Shown in pieces: positions 22,743 through 34,540 of a stretch of DNA of 64,000 nucleotides. Numbering within the stretch: position 1 is the stretch's first letter; every line of letters starts with the position of its first letter. The position numbers and the translations under genes were made by a program. The stretch is taken from positions 72,014,379 through 72,078,378 of the forward strand of contig OY755236.1 in the NCBI GenBank assembly GCA_963576725.1, in the 5' to 3' direction. The DNA comes from Azorinus chamasolen (lineage: Eukaryota; Mollusca; Bivalvia; Cardiida; Solecurtidae). The notes beneath the pieces are model-generated. The model did no database searches. It was not told the DNA's origin and saw only the letters and a list, made by a program, of their open reading frames with translations.

Positions 22743-23294
22743 ATGTGGGTATATAAGTATATAGTTTATAAAATATATGATAAAAGACATGATTTTGATT
22801 TTAATATTGTAAATTTCCCTCATCTTGACGGAGATGTTCCCCATGCCCCATCTTATGGGGTTTATAGATCTCAACTTATTCGTTTTGCTAGAGCTTGTTC
22901 ATCTATCGACGATTTTAACAGTCGAAATCTCATTTTAACTGAAAAGCTGCTTAAGCAAGGATATAGATACCATAAACTAAGAAAAACATTCTCTAAATTT
23001 TACTATCGAAATCTCTCACTTATTGGCAAGTACCAATGTAATCTCAGGGCGCTTCTGCGACACGGTATTTCACATCCTGAATTTTATGGTGATGTGATTT
23101 ACAAACTTCGTAAAATTATTGGACATACCCATTTTCTCACTTTGTTCATCAAATATGTTAAAAGATTCATTAAAAAGGGATATGATCCTATAGTACTACA
23201 ACATACTGCATGTTTGGTTGTCAACCCTTTTACAGTTGGCAATCACGCTGGCCTCTTTGCATGTACGCCAACAAGAAAGGTTAAGTCTCTATGA
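22743..23294 (+). CDS. Retroelement C-terminal ORF fragment (YDKRxDFDF family)
   Basis: An open frame of 183 codons reading KIYDKRHDFDFNIVNFPHL, DGDVPHAPSYGVY, SQLIRFARACS and then LLKQGYRYHKLRKTFSKFYY, ending near HTACLVVNPFTVGNHAGLF. I recognise this block as the C-terminal part of reverse-transcriptase proteins repeated in many cnidarian, mollusc and amphioxus genomes, where it follows the RT domain. I cannot assign the clade. The RT domain itself is absent, so this is a 5'-truncated copy; the first codons before KIYDKR are probably flanking sequence. No frameshift is seen in the block. It is not a host gene. Confidence 0.65.
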   Translation: MWVYKYIVYKIYDKRHDFDFNIVNFPHLDGDVPHAPSYGVYRSQLIRFARACSSIDDFNSRNLILTEKLLKQGYRYHKLRKTFSKFYYRNLSLIGKYQCNLRALLRHGISHPEFYGDVIYKLRKIIGHTHFLTLFIKYVKRFIKKGYDPIVLQHTACLVVNPFTVGNHAGLFACTPTRKVKSL

Positions 23295-23825
23295 AGGCGA
23301 TCTCTTAAATCCAGAAATGGAATGAGAACGTCAGATATCTGTACTATTTCATTTTTGTCGTACCCTTTATTACTTTTCTACTGTTAGTCTGTTTGCAGCT
23401 CAATCATTGGGTACACTAGCGATAGGTGGATACAGTTTGTTCACTTAAATGTTTTCGTTATACATGCACTTTGTCACTGTATTTGCCATCGCCGTTGTTG
23501 TTGATTAGTCGGAGAGGGGATACGTTTATTTACACTGTTTGTCTTTTAGGGTGGGGATGGAATAAGTTGGGTGCCCAAAAACCGGTTTAACACCCCCCCC
23601 CCCCCCCCCCCCCCCAGGTGACTTTTGTCACTGACCGTTCCAAGGCGGTACTTCCATCTTCCCCCTATTGTATGTTTGTTTTGTCTTTGTGCGTCTCTTG
23701 ATGTTTTTATAGTTATGTACATTTGCTGTTTCCTTGTGTTGCTGTTCGGGCGGCTGTTTGTTCTGTATGTGGTGTTTCCTGCATGACTCATTCTTGTACT
23801 TTTATATCTAGGCATAGGATAACCT
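22760..23825 (+). mobile_element. 5'-truncated retroelement with poly-C 3' region
   Basis: Holds the ORF above plus about 530 bp of likely 3' UTR. This contains a run of 23 C (23593-23615) after ACCGGTTTAACA and a G/T-rich stretch to about 23825. I recall similar ACCGGTTTAAC-polyC tails next to this ORF type in bivalves. The left limit (just before the KIYDKR codons) is approximate. Confidence 0.5.
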
Positions 23826-24847
23826 AGAATATTTCTACAATATCATTTTGAAATCAGGAACACTTCCCAAGTATTAAAATTTGGCCAGGTGTCAGAGGAA
23901 ATGCCTGACACAAAAACAGACAGGGACTAATGCAAATCTATTTGCCCTCCCCCTTTTAAGTGGTAGTGGCATAAAATGGCATGACCCAAAACTGAATGGA
24001 CAGATGCACATACACACAACTCAAGCACAATGACCATGCCAATAACTGAAATGTTAGTTAAACTCAGATTCAGGCTCAATCTAATCAAATGGTTTCTAAC
24101 AAAACTTATATTATCATCCTGAGAAAAAAGGTTAAGAAAAAAATGAAAGCTTCTGATGACAATGTCTCAATTCATGAAAACGTTTCACCTGAAAACAGTT
24201 TGATTCCAGTTTTGAAAATGTTTTCTATCCTAAGGGACAGTTTCCTTGCAATAATTCAATAATTTATCCTATGCTTGCACCAGTCTTTTTCTAGTTTCTA
24301 TATAAGTATTTTTGTCAGTTCTGTCATTCTAAACTTACTGATTTTTAGATCATAATTCTGTTTGATTTTACAACTGGTCCGACTAAGGGACAGGTTTTCT
24401 TCTTGCAAGAACAGTTCTCATGACAGTTAATGTCCTGAACTCAGTGGAATTAACCTTTTGTATGCTGAATTGTAATATTTGGTTCCTATATGAATGAAAT
24501 TTTCCAACAGAATATAATTTTTAATGCCAAACAAAGCAGACACTGATCTGATTGGGGTATACACCATTTTCAAAAGACTGATTTATTTGCTAAAGTATCT
24601 TAAATGTTAAATCATCTAAAGTCACCAAAATACAAAGTATTGTTCAGAGCAATAGATGATGGTGCATTTTCAAATACTAAAGTCATCATTTCTACGAGAC
24701 AATCACAACATTGGATTTGGTGGAGAAATAAAAGAGCTTGAAAATGAAACTGTTCAAATTTACAGTAACTCTTATCTGATGGGTCCTAAATAGGGTTGGA
24801 TGTCATTACCCAGTACCAGAACTGGACCGAGATTCATTTTGAAAAAC
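23826..24847. other. Stretch without a gene
   Basis: AT-rich sequence holding the second copy of the dispersed repeat (24238-24372). A weak MITE-like piece is at 24450-24560. No exon or RNA gene was found. Confidence 0.55.
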
Positions 24848-25167
24848 AAGATGTGTTTGTGAAACACTATGCCCCGACAAATTTGACCTTTGACCCTGAA
24901 ATATGACCATGACCTTTCACCTCTCAAAATGTGCAGCTTCAAGAGATACACATGCATGCCAAATATCAAGTGTCTATCTCAACTGGTTCAAAAGTTACGG
25001 CCAATATTACAGTTAGTGATTTGACCTATATATTTGACCTCTGACCTTGACGTCACCCCTCAAAATGTGTGCTTTATGAGATACATATGCATTGCAAATA
25101 TCAAGTCTCTATTCTGTACTGGCTCAATGTTAAAGTTGGTGACAAACAAACAAACAGACAGGGCTGT
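24848..25167 (+). mobile_element. Tandem-core element, family J, truncated
   Basis: Starts ACAAGATGTGTTTGTGAAAC, then ACTATGCCCC and two core units rich in GACCTTTGACC. It ends at GACAAACAAACAAACAGACA, where the mariner fragment begins; the 3' hairpin is missing. Confidence 0.7.
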
Positions 25168-25413
25168 GTAATTCGCTGATCTGCCATAATCATATCATGG
25201 ATTTCATTGATGGTGTCCTTTGATGTGACAGTTGGTGGCCTGCCAGGACGGGGGTAATCTTCAAGACTCTCTCTACCGCGTTTAAATTCAGCGGCCCATT
25301 TTTCACCATGCTATAACATGGGGCATGCTCCCCTTATGTAGCTACCATGGCCTCATGAATCTCCTTAGGTGATAAGCCTTTGAGGTCACGGACTTATCCG
25401 GAATCACCCCTCG
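25168..25413 (-). pseudogene. mariner fragment of a second lineage (N-terminal part)
   Basis: The right end has an inverted-repeat-like terminus (GAGGGGTGATTCCGGATAAG on the minus strand) next to TA at 25414-25415. Behind it, in broken frames, are KEIHEAMVAT, a stop, GEHAPCYSMVK, then AAEFKRGRESLEDYPRPGRP and TVTSKDTINEIHDMIMADQ. These are the HTH and linker of a mariner transposase, clearly different from the copy at 2051-3387. It is cut at about 25168, where a tandem-core element (family J) begins. There is no catalytic domain. Confidence 0.8.
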
Positions 25414-25419
25414 TATAAG

Positions 25420-25622
25420 CCTTTTAACGTCTTTGCAAACAGAGCAGACCAATATCAAACAGCTCCAAGAGGAGCCTTCTGAGTAAGGTCTGCTCTGATT
25501 GCTTATTAAATAAATACCGGTCAGATACTAATTTTTTGCCATAGCCTAAAATTCCCGTTTTTATATGACACTATATAAATTGTCATTGTTTCTTATATTA
25601 ATATTCATGGTGTAAAGGGTTA
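25420..25622. mobile_element. MITE family A next to the mariner fragment
   Basis: GCAAACAGAGCAGACC and AAGGTCTGCTCTGATTGC hairpin, right end ATGGTGTAAAGGGTTAA. Confidence 0.72.
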
Positions 25623-25867
25623 ACATTAATATCATCGTAGTTCAAGCAAACAATGCATTTAAAATTGTGGTTGAAATGCCTATCCTTCTTCCCAGACTGT
25701 CTAGCTCCATTATAGCAGGTCCTTGACAGATGTGGCTGCAAATCACTAAAAGATGCATGGCAGTGGTAACAATGCACTAGTATCTATCCCTGTCATGGCT
25801 TACCAGTACTCGAATTACTCCAAGTATTAACCCTTTCCCTCATATGAACGTCACACATTTGCAAGTA

Positions 25868-26071
25868 CAGTAGAACCCCTCTAAACCGGACGATCAAATT
25901 AGTATCAATATCGATTTTAAAGACTGGTGGCAGCTTAATGCAGGGTGAAAGTCATACAGAAAGCTCCTCTAGGAGCTTTCTGTATGACTTCCACCCTGCA
26001 TTAAGCAGCCACCTGCCTAAACATATCTAAATTCTTCTCTACTAGAATTCCGGTTTAGAGGGGTTTTACTG
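25868..26071 (+). mobile_element. MITE family C (Tigger/pogo-like), inside a family A copy
   Basis: Ends CAGTAGAACCCCTCTAAACC and its inverse, TA at 25866-25867 and 26072-26073. Long internal inverted repeat with apex GCTCCTCTAGGAGC. It splits a family A MITE whose left end is at about 25829. Confidence 0.85.
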
Positions 26072-26274
26072 TACTATGCTACTATATCAGTCTAATTCAA
26101 AGTTATCAAAATATTGTTCCAAAACTGACTTATTCATGCAGCTTTACAAACTGATGGAGACAGAGATTCAGCACGGAAATCTCTTTATGGGAAATTGGGT
26201 AGCAGACAAAACTTAAAGTACAACAGCCTTTCAGACAGCTTCTGGGCACTACTTGACATTTACCGACAGGTTGA

Positions 26275-26485
26275 TAACCCTTTACCGGATGAATATTCAT
26301 TTAAGATAATATAATGACCATGAATATTAATGAACTGATAGTATCCTATTATGGACAAGGAAAACTTTGGAGGCCATGATGGCAAATACTGCAGAATCAT
26401 ATCTATTTTATTTCATAAGCAGAGAGCTGTCTGATCTGGCTCTACTCTGTTTGCAAAAGATGTGTGTATCGGGTAAAGGCTTACA
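26275..26485. mobile_element. MITE family A
   Basis: AACCCTTTACCGGATGAATA start and GATCTGGCTCTACTCTGTTT with GGGTAAAGG near the end. Confidence 0.65.
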
Positions 26486-26631
26486 TTTGAGATGCATGTC
26501 CAATCGATAGATATATCAAGCACATTTCAGCCTATTATCCCTTTGAATGTTCCTACAGGAGCTGTCTGATCTAGGTCTGCTCTGTTTGCTTAAAAATAAT
26601 ATAGATCGGATTCTGCAGCTTCTGCCATGTT

Positions 26632-28204
26632 AACAAGAGTACCGCATACGGTACATAATACGCCCACTTGCAAACTTTCTCCAATTCAACATGCCTTATA
26701 AGTGTTGACATTTTCTAATCTGTGCTTCAGATCTTGATTTCCATATTAAGGTGGTACTATTTTTTTAAAAAATGAAGTGAATATCTTATTAAATAAAAAA
26801 GTTACAGCTAATCCTCATTTTTGCAGATTTTTGTAAAGTGCAACGGCCATAACTCTGTAAAGACAAACTGAATGAACCTCAAAATAAACTCAGCTTCAAA
26901 TTTTGTTGCTTAAAACATTTGTGTTAAGTTGTTAAGTTTCATTTATATCAACCGACAAACTAAATATTTACCGACTAACAAAGCAACAAACACACAAAGT
27001 TCAAGGACCATAACATTAGAATAAAATGACATATCAAAACCCCCGCAATATATATGAAAATTCACATTAAGGTTTAACCATATAAAAAAATTGAAGCAAA
27101 TATAATTTTAAATGAAAAAGTTATGGCCATCCTCATATTTGCATAGATTTGCATTATTTTTTTAAGTGCAAGGGCCATAACTCCGAAACATTTAATCAAA
27201 TGATCCTATGACTCGACTTAGCTTTAGGTCTAGATGCATTAAACATGTGTATGAAGTTTCAAAAATATCTGTCAAATAGTTTTCCCAGAAAACAGCGGAC
27301 AAACTATTTGCATATTTTTCAAGGACAAGGGCCATAACTCTGAAATGAAAAATCAAATGAACCTCAGAATCAACCCAGCTTCAGATCTTGATGCATTAAA
27401 CATTTGTGTGAAGTTTCATTAATATCTGTCATATAGTTTTCCCAGAAAACAGCAGACAAACTATTTGCTTGTATTTGCATTATTTTTCAAGTAAAAGGGC
27501 CATAACTCCGAAACGACAAATCAAATGAGCCTCAGAATCGACTTAGCTTCAGACCTTGATGCATTAAACATTTGTGTGAAGTTTCATTAATATCTGTCAA
27601 ATAGTTTTCCCAGAAAACAGCGGACTAACTATTTGCATATTTTTAAGGACAAGGGCCACAACTCCGAAACGACAAATCAAATGAACCTCAGAATCATTTC
27701 AGCTTCAGATCTTGATGCATTAAACATTTGTGTGAAGTTTCATTAATATCTGTCAAATAATTTTCCCAGAAAACAGCGGACAAACTATTTGCATGTATTT
27801 GCATTATTTTTTTAAGTAAAAGGGCCATAACTCCGAAATGACAAATCAAATGAACCTCAGAATCGACTCAGCTTCAGATCTTGATGCATTAAACATTTGT
27901 GTGAAGTTTCATTAATATCTCTCAAATAGTTTTCCCAGAAAACAGCGGACAAACTATTTGCATATTATTTAAGGACAAGGGCCATAACTCCGAAATGACA
28001 AATCAAATGAACCTCAGAATCAACTCAGCTTCAGATCTTCATGCATTTAACATTTGTGTGAAGTTTCATTAATATCTGTCTAATAGTTTTCCCAGAAAAC
28101 AGCGGACAAACAAAATGTTGACGGACGAACGAACGAACGAACGGACGGACGGACGGACAGGGCCACGACAATATACGACCACCTTTATTAGGTGGGCGTA
28201 TAAA
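26632..28204 (+). mobile_element. Tandem-core element, family I, full length
   Basis: Starts ACAAGAGTACCGCATACGGT and ATACGCCCACTT, carries about seven core units of alternating about 153 and 170 bp (CAAATGAACCTCAGAATC; TTTTCCCAGAAAACAGC), a GAACGGACGGACGGACGGAC spacer and a 3' hairpin CCACCTTTATTAGGTGG followed by GCGTATAAAA. Family A MITE halves flank it (26540-26631, 28205-28237). Confidence 0.82.
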
Positions 28205-28237
28205 AAACTTTCCTTGGTCAGGATGCCATTATAACCT

Positions 28238-28696
28238 TAACCCATTACCTCATAGGCTATTTTTTTTGGGGGGACGCTAACATTTTTTAAGACCCTTGAT
28301 CAAAAGCCCCTTGGCTCCAAAATGACCAGGTGATCAATAGCCCCCTGATGGAAAATGCAAGGTCATCAAAAGCCCCCTGATTGAAAAATCCCCTTGGTAT
28401 TAAAGCACAACAGAACTTTCATGTTTGAAAAAAGTCATGTTTAATCAGATTCTAGTTGGGTTTGATTCTGTGACTGAGTCTACACTCTATATTTAGAGAC
28501 AACCTCTTTGAATAAATCTACCAAAAAGAAGCATTAACTAGAGAAAAGTAAAATTTTAGAATTTTGTAGTTTGAAACCATTGTGATAAATAGAGCATTTG
28601 CTCCTATAGGAGCAAATGCTCTATTTATCACAATGGTTTCATTAGGTGACTTTTACAGAGGCGTAGAAAGGCGTATTTATGGAGGAAAGGGTTAAG
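28238..28696. mobile_element. MITE family B with an internal insert
   Basis: TTAACCCATTACCTCATAGG start, GGAGGAAAGGGTTAA end, intact palindrome (GCATTTGCTCCTATAGGAGC). About 200 bp of unrelated text (28268-28488, GATCAAAAGCCCCTTGG repeated) interrupts the left part. Confidence 0.82.
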
Positions 28697-28762
28697 CTAA
28701 CCAATATTCATACATTCGTTATTTCTAATATGAATACACATGAATTAAATTACATAATTACA

Positions 28763-28973
28763 TTAACCCGTTACTCCATAAATATATCTTTCTACACCTG
28801 TGCAAAAAGAGTGGACCCAGATAAGATGACTCCTGTTTGTAATATAGATATCATTCTAGTTTCTGCCATGGGCAAAACTTCCTGTGTCCATGATTGTGCT
28901 ATTATAACAATTAATCAAATTAATATTAATGATGTCATTTTTTTTACATGAATATTCATGGAGTACAGGGTTA
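28763..28973. mobile_element. MITE family A, hairpin right arm deleted
   Basis: TTAACCCGTTACTCCATAAA start, CATGGAGTACAGGGTTAA end. AGAGTGGACCCAGATAAGAT is present but its partner arm is missing. Confidence 0.75.
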
Positions 28974-29030
28974 AATTGCATTAGATACAAATTATGAAAT
29001 ATTGACCATTTAGATGATTTCTGGTCTAAT

Positions 29031-29265
29031 TTAACCCATTCCCGCATAGGCTATTTTTAGATCCAACCTCTTTGATTAAATCTACCAAAAAGGAGCATTA
29101 ACTAGAGAAAAGGAATTTTTCAGAATTGTGTAGTTTTGAAACCATTGTGATGAATAGAGCATTTGCTTCTGTAGAGCAAATTAATGCTTTATTTATCACA
29201 ATGGTTTCACAAAGTGACTTTTACAGAAGCATCAAAAGGCGTCAATATGAGGGAATGGATTAACA
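29031..29265. mobile_element. MITE family B
   Basis: TTAACCCATTCCCGCATAGG start, TATGAGGGAATGGATTAA end, palindrome slightly damaged at the apex. Confidence 0.83.
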
Positions 29266-29307
29266 AGGGTATCATTATTTCTGGTAGCCTCCTTGGACAT
29301 TATGAAC

Positions 29308-29434
29308 TTAACCCATTCTTCTTTGAAACCATACACAGTTCAAAACTTTTCTCTCTTTTCTTTGTAAATGCTCCTTTTCAGTAGATTTGTTCAAAGAGGT
29401 TGGATCTAAAAATAGCCTATGAGGGAATGGGCTA
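29308..29434. mobile_element. MITE family B, inverted and internally deleted
   Basis: TTAACCCATTCTTCTTTGAA at the left and AAAAATAGCCTATGAGGGAA with TGGGCTA at the right. The palindrome is missing. Confidence 0.7.
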
Positions 29435-29559
29435 GAAAAAAATTATATGTTTATCTTTAAACCTTATAAGCAATTGATGTCTGTCTAAATGAAGATTTTT
29501 TCTTTTGTATTTTTGTTTAATTACATTCTGAGTGTCAAACAGTTTGACTCCTAATTCAA

Positions 29560-29978
29560 TTACCTCATAGGCTATTTTTAGATCCAACCTCTTTAAATAA
29601 ATCTACTGAAAAGGAGCATTAACTAGAACAAGAGCACCGCAAGCGGGTGCAACACTCGTCTGTCGTCATTGTCAAGATGAACATGCATACCAAAAATGAA
29701 GGTTGTAAATGAAAAATTGAAGAAGTTATGGTCAATGTTAAGATACGATGACATCGACAACGCGGACACCGGAGTTATGACATGTACAATAGCTCGTGAT
29801 TTCTTCGAAACAGACAAGCTAAAAAAGGAAATTTTAGAATTGTGTAGCTTAGAAACCATTGTGATAAATAGAGCATTAATTTTGTTCCTATGGAGCAAAT
29901 GCTCTATTATCACAATGGTTTAAAAAATTGAATTTTTTCAGAGGTGTCAAAAGGCATCAGTATGAGGGAATGGATTAA
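29560..29978. mobile_element. MITE family B, split by a small ACAAGAGC element
   Basis: CAATTACCTCATAGGCT at the left, TATGAGGGAATGGATTAA at the right, palindrome at 29855-29920 with an extended apex. The insert is at 29627-29826. Confidence 0.78.
29627..29826 (+). mobile_element. Small ACAAGAGCACCGC element inside a family B MITE
   Basis: Starts ACAAGAGCACCGCAAGCGGG, ends ACAGACAAGCTAAAA. A related stretch is at 17980-18100 (GAGCACCGCATG ... CAGACCAGCTAAAAAC). It splits the family B copy at 29560-29978. Confidence 0.6.
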
Positions 29979-30104
29979 ATAAGAAGCCTTTTTACTCAAG
30001 TCTAATTTTGGATTAAAACTGCTGGCAAAATTTATCTGTAGCATACAGACTAAACACAGTACTGCTGATTCACATGCCCACAGTACCTGACATTTTAGCC
30101 GGGC

Positions 30105-30265
30105 CTTTACTCCATGAATATTAATGCAAGATCTTTGTATGTATGAATATGAATTAGCTAAGTATTTATTATAGCATATTTATGATAAAGAACAAACTAC
30201 ACACTTAGACCTATATTATTCCATAAGCAAACAGAGCAGACCCTGATCAGATGACTCCTATCTGC
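30105..30265. mobile_element. MITE family A, partial
   Basis: GCCTTTACTCCATGAATATT, then GCAAACAGAGCAGACCCTGA. The right part is deleted. Confidence 0.55.
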
Positions 30266-30586
30266 AAAGGCATGTACCTATGGTATAATTAGGGCTAAGG
30301 TGCTGTTGGGTCCCATATTAACCTTTAGCCTGCTGAGCAAATTATTTTATCTGAATTTTTCACCTTCTACATTTTAAAAAAAAAAGCCATAATCAATTTA
30401 TCTACCAAAATGCAATCAGAGTGTCAAACAGTTTGGATCCTGTTTGGATTTTTGGCCATGGCCTGGCCATGGATCTACAGTGTGCAGTATGTAGAGATGT
30501 ATGATCAGGACCATCTCTGCTTGCTGTTGAAATAATATAGATCTGATTCTAAAAAATCTAGGATGCTCAAAATGCTGCTGTTCAAT

Positions 30587-30815
30587 TTACCCCATTCCTC
30601 CATACGCTATTTTTAGACCCGACCTCTTTGAATAAATTTACCCAAAAAGAGCATTTAGTTGGGAAAAGGAAAATTTTACAATTGTGTAGTTTTGAAACCA
30701 TTGTGATAAATAGAGCATTTGCTCCATAGGAGCAAATGCTCTATTTATCACAATGGTTTCATTAAGTGACTTTTACAGAGGCGTAGAAATGCCTATTTAT
30801 GGAGAAAAGGGTTAA
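30587..30815. mobile_element. MITE family B, duplicated with its right flank
   Basis: CCCCATTCCTCCATACGCT start, TGGAGAAAAGGGTTAA end, intact palindrome. The right flank AGACGGTTCTTGAACACAAG is also found after the copy at 31192-31434. Confidence 0.82.
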
Positions 30816-30962
30816 AAGACGGTTCTTGAACACAAGATTATTTTACCTGGGTCAGAACTTTGGAATGATATCTTTATATATTTCCATAAGGAAACAAAGC
30901 CATCTGAACTGGGTCTACTCTGTTTGCAAAGGCATGAAAAGGTGCTTATATTGGATTTTTTT

Positions 30963-31130
30963 TTAACTCTTTACTCCACGAATATTCATGTATCAACTAA
31001 TGACATCATCAATATTAATTAGATTAAAGAAATTATAGAATCATATCTATATTATACCATACAGGAGACATCTGATCTGGGTCTACTCTGTTTGTAAAGG
31101 CATAGAAAAGTGTAATTATGGAGTAAAGGT
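30963..31130. mobile_element. MITE family A, partial
   Basis: TTAACTCTTTACTCCACGAA start, ATCTGATCTGGGTCTACTCT and TTATGGAGTAAAGG near the end; the left hairpin arm is missing. Confidence 0.65.
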
Positions 31131-31191
31131 ATTTTGGTAATGGCTGCATCTTGTATGTGGCATTTCATGCTAGACTTTAGTATTGTTTTCA

Positions 31192-31434
31192 TTAACCCAT
31201 TCCTCCATAGGCTATTTTTAGACCTAACCTCTTTGAACGAATCTACCGAAAAGGAGCATTAACTAGAGAAAAAGGATTTTTTTTAGAATTTTGTAATTTG
31301 AAACTATTGTGATAAAAAGAGCATTTGATCTTAATATAGGAGCAAATGCTCTATTTATCACAATGGTTTCATTAAGTGACTTTTACAGAGGCGTAGAAAT
31401 GCCTATTTAAAGTATTTATTGAGAAAAGGGTTAA
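31192..31434. mobile_element. MITE family B, duplicated with its right flank
   Basis: TTAA at both ends, palindrome GCATTTGATCTTAATATAGG... with a changed apex. Followed by the same 35-bp flank as the copy at 30587. Confidence 0.83.
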
Positions 31435-31929
31435 AGACGGTTCTTGAACACAAGATTATTTTACCTGGGTCAGATTGAAAGGCGTAGATTAAGGGCGTTT
31501 TTATGGAGGAAAGAGTTAATAAAGTATAGAGTTGAGGTATACTTTTCTCTAATAAGGCTGTTTAACAGTTTGATTCTTGGTGAGCTGCTGAATTACTCTA
31601 TGTCTCATCTGGATCCAGGATGTCTTTATCATGTCTTTATCATGATCAGAAATTCACCACAGGCGAGCAACAACTGAATTTTCTCAACGGTATAAGTATT
31701 GGAAAATACTGAGAACATGAATGAGACTATTTTTCATTCATAACATCAAAAAGACTCCTGAGAGAATTTTTTAGATTCTGCCATTATTTTATTGGGAATA
31801 ATGTTCTGCATTAACGCAAGTTTTCAATACCCTCTGCTTCGAATTTACTTTGAGAAATTGAATTAAATTCAATGTTTAGCACCAAAAATATTACTGGCCA
31901 ATCCTATGATCAATATTCAAGCTAAATGA

Positions 31930-32115
31930 ATTTTAACCCCTGCAATATGGGGAATATAATAACTGGCACTAAACTTCCTGGAGGAAGCCCCTGATCAGGG
32001 TCTGCACTGTTTGACATTTCATAATTCTTTGCAGTGAAATTCATCTTTTACTACAGAATGGATTTTACTCAATGATAGACCATTCCACTTTGGAAATTCA
32101 GCATTCAGAGGATTA
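31930..32115. mobile_element. MITE family D, partial
   Basis: TTTTAACCCCTGCAATATGG start, CTGATCAGGGTCTGCACTGT and TTTGACATTTC, GGAAATTCAGCATTCAGAGG end, matching the D copies at 12133 and 62780. Confidence 0.55.
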
Positions 32116-32576
32116 ATAAAGTTTTGGACCAAGGAAATATCTCAGTTTGCCAATGTTTTTCTTGCACAATAGAACTAAAAGCTAAACGACCTTCAAAACA
32201 GCACAGAGCTGAAGTATCCTTATAGACTACACAAAACCCGGACTGATTTTGTATGCAGGAAACAAGTGTGCTGGTATTTGAGAACACTGCAGATCCTGAT
32301 CACAGGGTTTCCACTGGTTCCTAGGACTACTCTGATCAGAATCTGTACTGTTTGGCACTCAAGTCCTCCAGTAAACTCAAACCTTTCCTTCAAATATATG
32401 CCTTTTCATACATTTGCAAACAGAGTAGACCCAGATAAGACGACTTCTTAGTAGGAGCTGCCTGATCAGGGTCTGCTCTGTTTACTAATGGAATTTTATA
32501 GATCTGTTTCCTTAGTTTATTAATTTGGCTACAATGGTCTACCATCCATATTTGGATATGGGTCTAATGCCTCTCT

Positions 32577-32895
32577 TTAACCTTTCCCTGTTCTATATTT
32601 AGTCCAAATGTCAATACCCACAGTATATTCATGGACAAGGGTTATTAACCCTTTCTCTGATATAAACGTGTTTTCACGCATTTGCAAACAGAGTAGACCC
32701 AGATCAGATGGCTCCTCTAGGATCAGGATCAGGGTCTGCTCTGTTTGCTGATGGAATTTGAAAGATCTGTTTATTTCCTTTCTAAAATGGCTAAAAAGTT
32801 TCACCTTCCATATTTCATCTTATAGGAGCCATCTGATCTGGGTCTACTCTGTTTGCAAATGCTTGAAAATGCCTTTATATAAAGGAAAAGGTTAA
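32577..32895. mobile_element. Two overlapping MITE family A copies
   Basis: Outer ends TTAACCTTTCCCTGTTCTAT and AAAGGAAAAGGTTAA. A second copy begins TTAACCCTTTCTCTGATATA at 32645 and holds the GTAGACCCAGATCAGATGGC hairpin. One looks inserted in the other. Confidence 0.65.
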
Positions 32896-33098
32896 CTCTG
32901 CTAGAAAGTGATTATTCATCAGCAACAATTAGCGCCTGCTTCAATTCTTAAAATAAAAATTACTCTCATTACCTTGCAAAAAGTATGGTCAGAGTGTCAA
33001 ACAGTTTGGATCCTGATGAGACGCCGCATTATGCGGCGTCTCATCTGGATCCAAACTGTTTGCATAAGTCATCACGCTTTCAGCGTGCAAAGAGTTAA
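32895..33098. mobile_element. MITE family D2 (GAGACGCCGC hairpin)
   Basis: TTAACTCTGC at the left, AGCGTGCAAAGAGTTAA at the right. Perfect hairpin AAACAGTTTGGATCC, GATGAGACGCCGCATTATGC, GGCGTCTCATCTGG. Confidence 0.82.
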
Positions 33099-33899
33099 TA
33101 ATAGTACCAGAAAAGCAAGCTAGTTACAAATTGAACAAAGTCCTACTAAGCGGTATGATTTATTTGCAAATCTGATATTTCCGAAAATTAACTCATCTTT
33201 CTTGTAAAAGTGTATTAATGTGAATGCTACAATCTCTAAGGACCAATTTTAGCTAACATTGAATGATTATTCTCTTCAGAGATATTCTACTTGACCCTAC
33301 AAATGCTGATTTTTCAAAGTGAAAAAGTCCATCATTGTACAATAGCAGAGTGGTCTTAGCATAAAAGAATGAAAGGATTTTAGAAGGCTATATAGTGTAG
33401 ACCTTGATCACAGAAATTCTCCCTAGTAAACCTTTTAATCTAGGTCTTCACTGTTTGCAAATGCAAGTTTACTCGTTTCCAGCATTCAGATGGATAGTAC
33501 CCACGCGACCAATTTGCTCACCTCTTCTTTACATTTCTTGATACAAAAGCTACCTGAACAGTTCATTTTAATTCAGATAAGAATAAAACAAAGAGCAAAA
33601 ACTAAAATCTTCAACAGATTTACAACGAAATATTTAATGACTGAAATTATCTATATACATGTACATTTGTCAGAGAAATTACTAATTAATGAAGATGAAA
33701 AAGAAAATTGAAAGCTACTTAGTCCATTCTGCTTACATGCCTGTATTCTTACAATGCTACATCAATCTATGGTAAAACCTCCTATGAGAAAATGGGTTAA
33801 TCTGTAGTAATTTACAAAACTATTATTGTGCCCATAGATGGATTCCCCTCCCCCACCTTCCACCATTGACATGAAATAAGAGAAGTGCCTGACAACTCT

Positions 33900-34083
33900 T
33901 AAACCCTTTATTCCATGAAAAATTCATGCACATGAACACAGGAAATTTTGCATGACAGATACTGTAGAATCATATCATAAGCAAACAGAGCAGACCCTGG
34001 TCAGACGGCTCCTACAGGAGCCATTTGATCTGGGTCTCCTGTTTGCATAGGTGTAGAAAAGCGTATTCATGGAGTAAGGAATT
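33900..34083. mobile_element. MITE family A
   Basis: AACCCTTTATTCCATGAA start, TTCATGGAGTAAGGAATTA end, apex ACGGCTCCTACAGGAGCC. Confidence 0.78.
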
Positions 34084-34327
34084 ACATAGTTTCACCGGTC
34101 AAAATTTATATAACGACTAAAACCAAGGTGCACAACTTTATATCCCAATAAAATATTTATGAAGTTTGATGACAATAAGTTAAGAAGCAGTGCAGGCCAC
34201 AAATGCCATACTTTTGACAAAGTAAAGGGTCATAACACTGGCACTACAAGCAAAAATCTAAAACCAACGGTCCTGCAGATCATAATTATAATCAAACTTA
34301 TTGTAGGTCCTAATTTATGATAGTTGC

Positions 34328-34519
34328 GGTAAAACCCCTCTAAACTGGAATTCTAGAAGAGAAGAATTTAGATACATTATAGGCAGGTGGCTACTTAATG
34401 CAGGGTGAAAGTTATGCTGACTTTCTGCAAGACTTTCACCCTGCATTAAGTTGCCACCAGTCCTGTCTCCACGACAGATATTTATACTAAATTGAACACG
34501 CTTTTCAAAGGGTTTTACT
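34328..34519. mobile_element. MITE family C
   Basis: GGTAAAACCCCTCTAAACTG at the left, AAGGGTTTTACTA at the right, internal palindrome GCAGGGTGAAAGT / ACTTTCACCCTGC. Confidence 0.78.
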
Positions 34520-34540
34520 ACACTATTAGCATACCGTATT

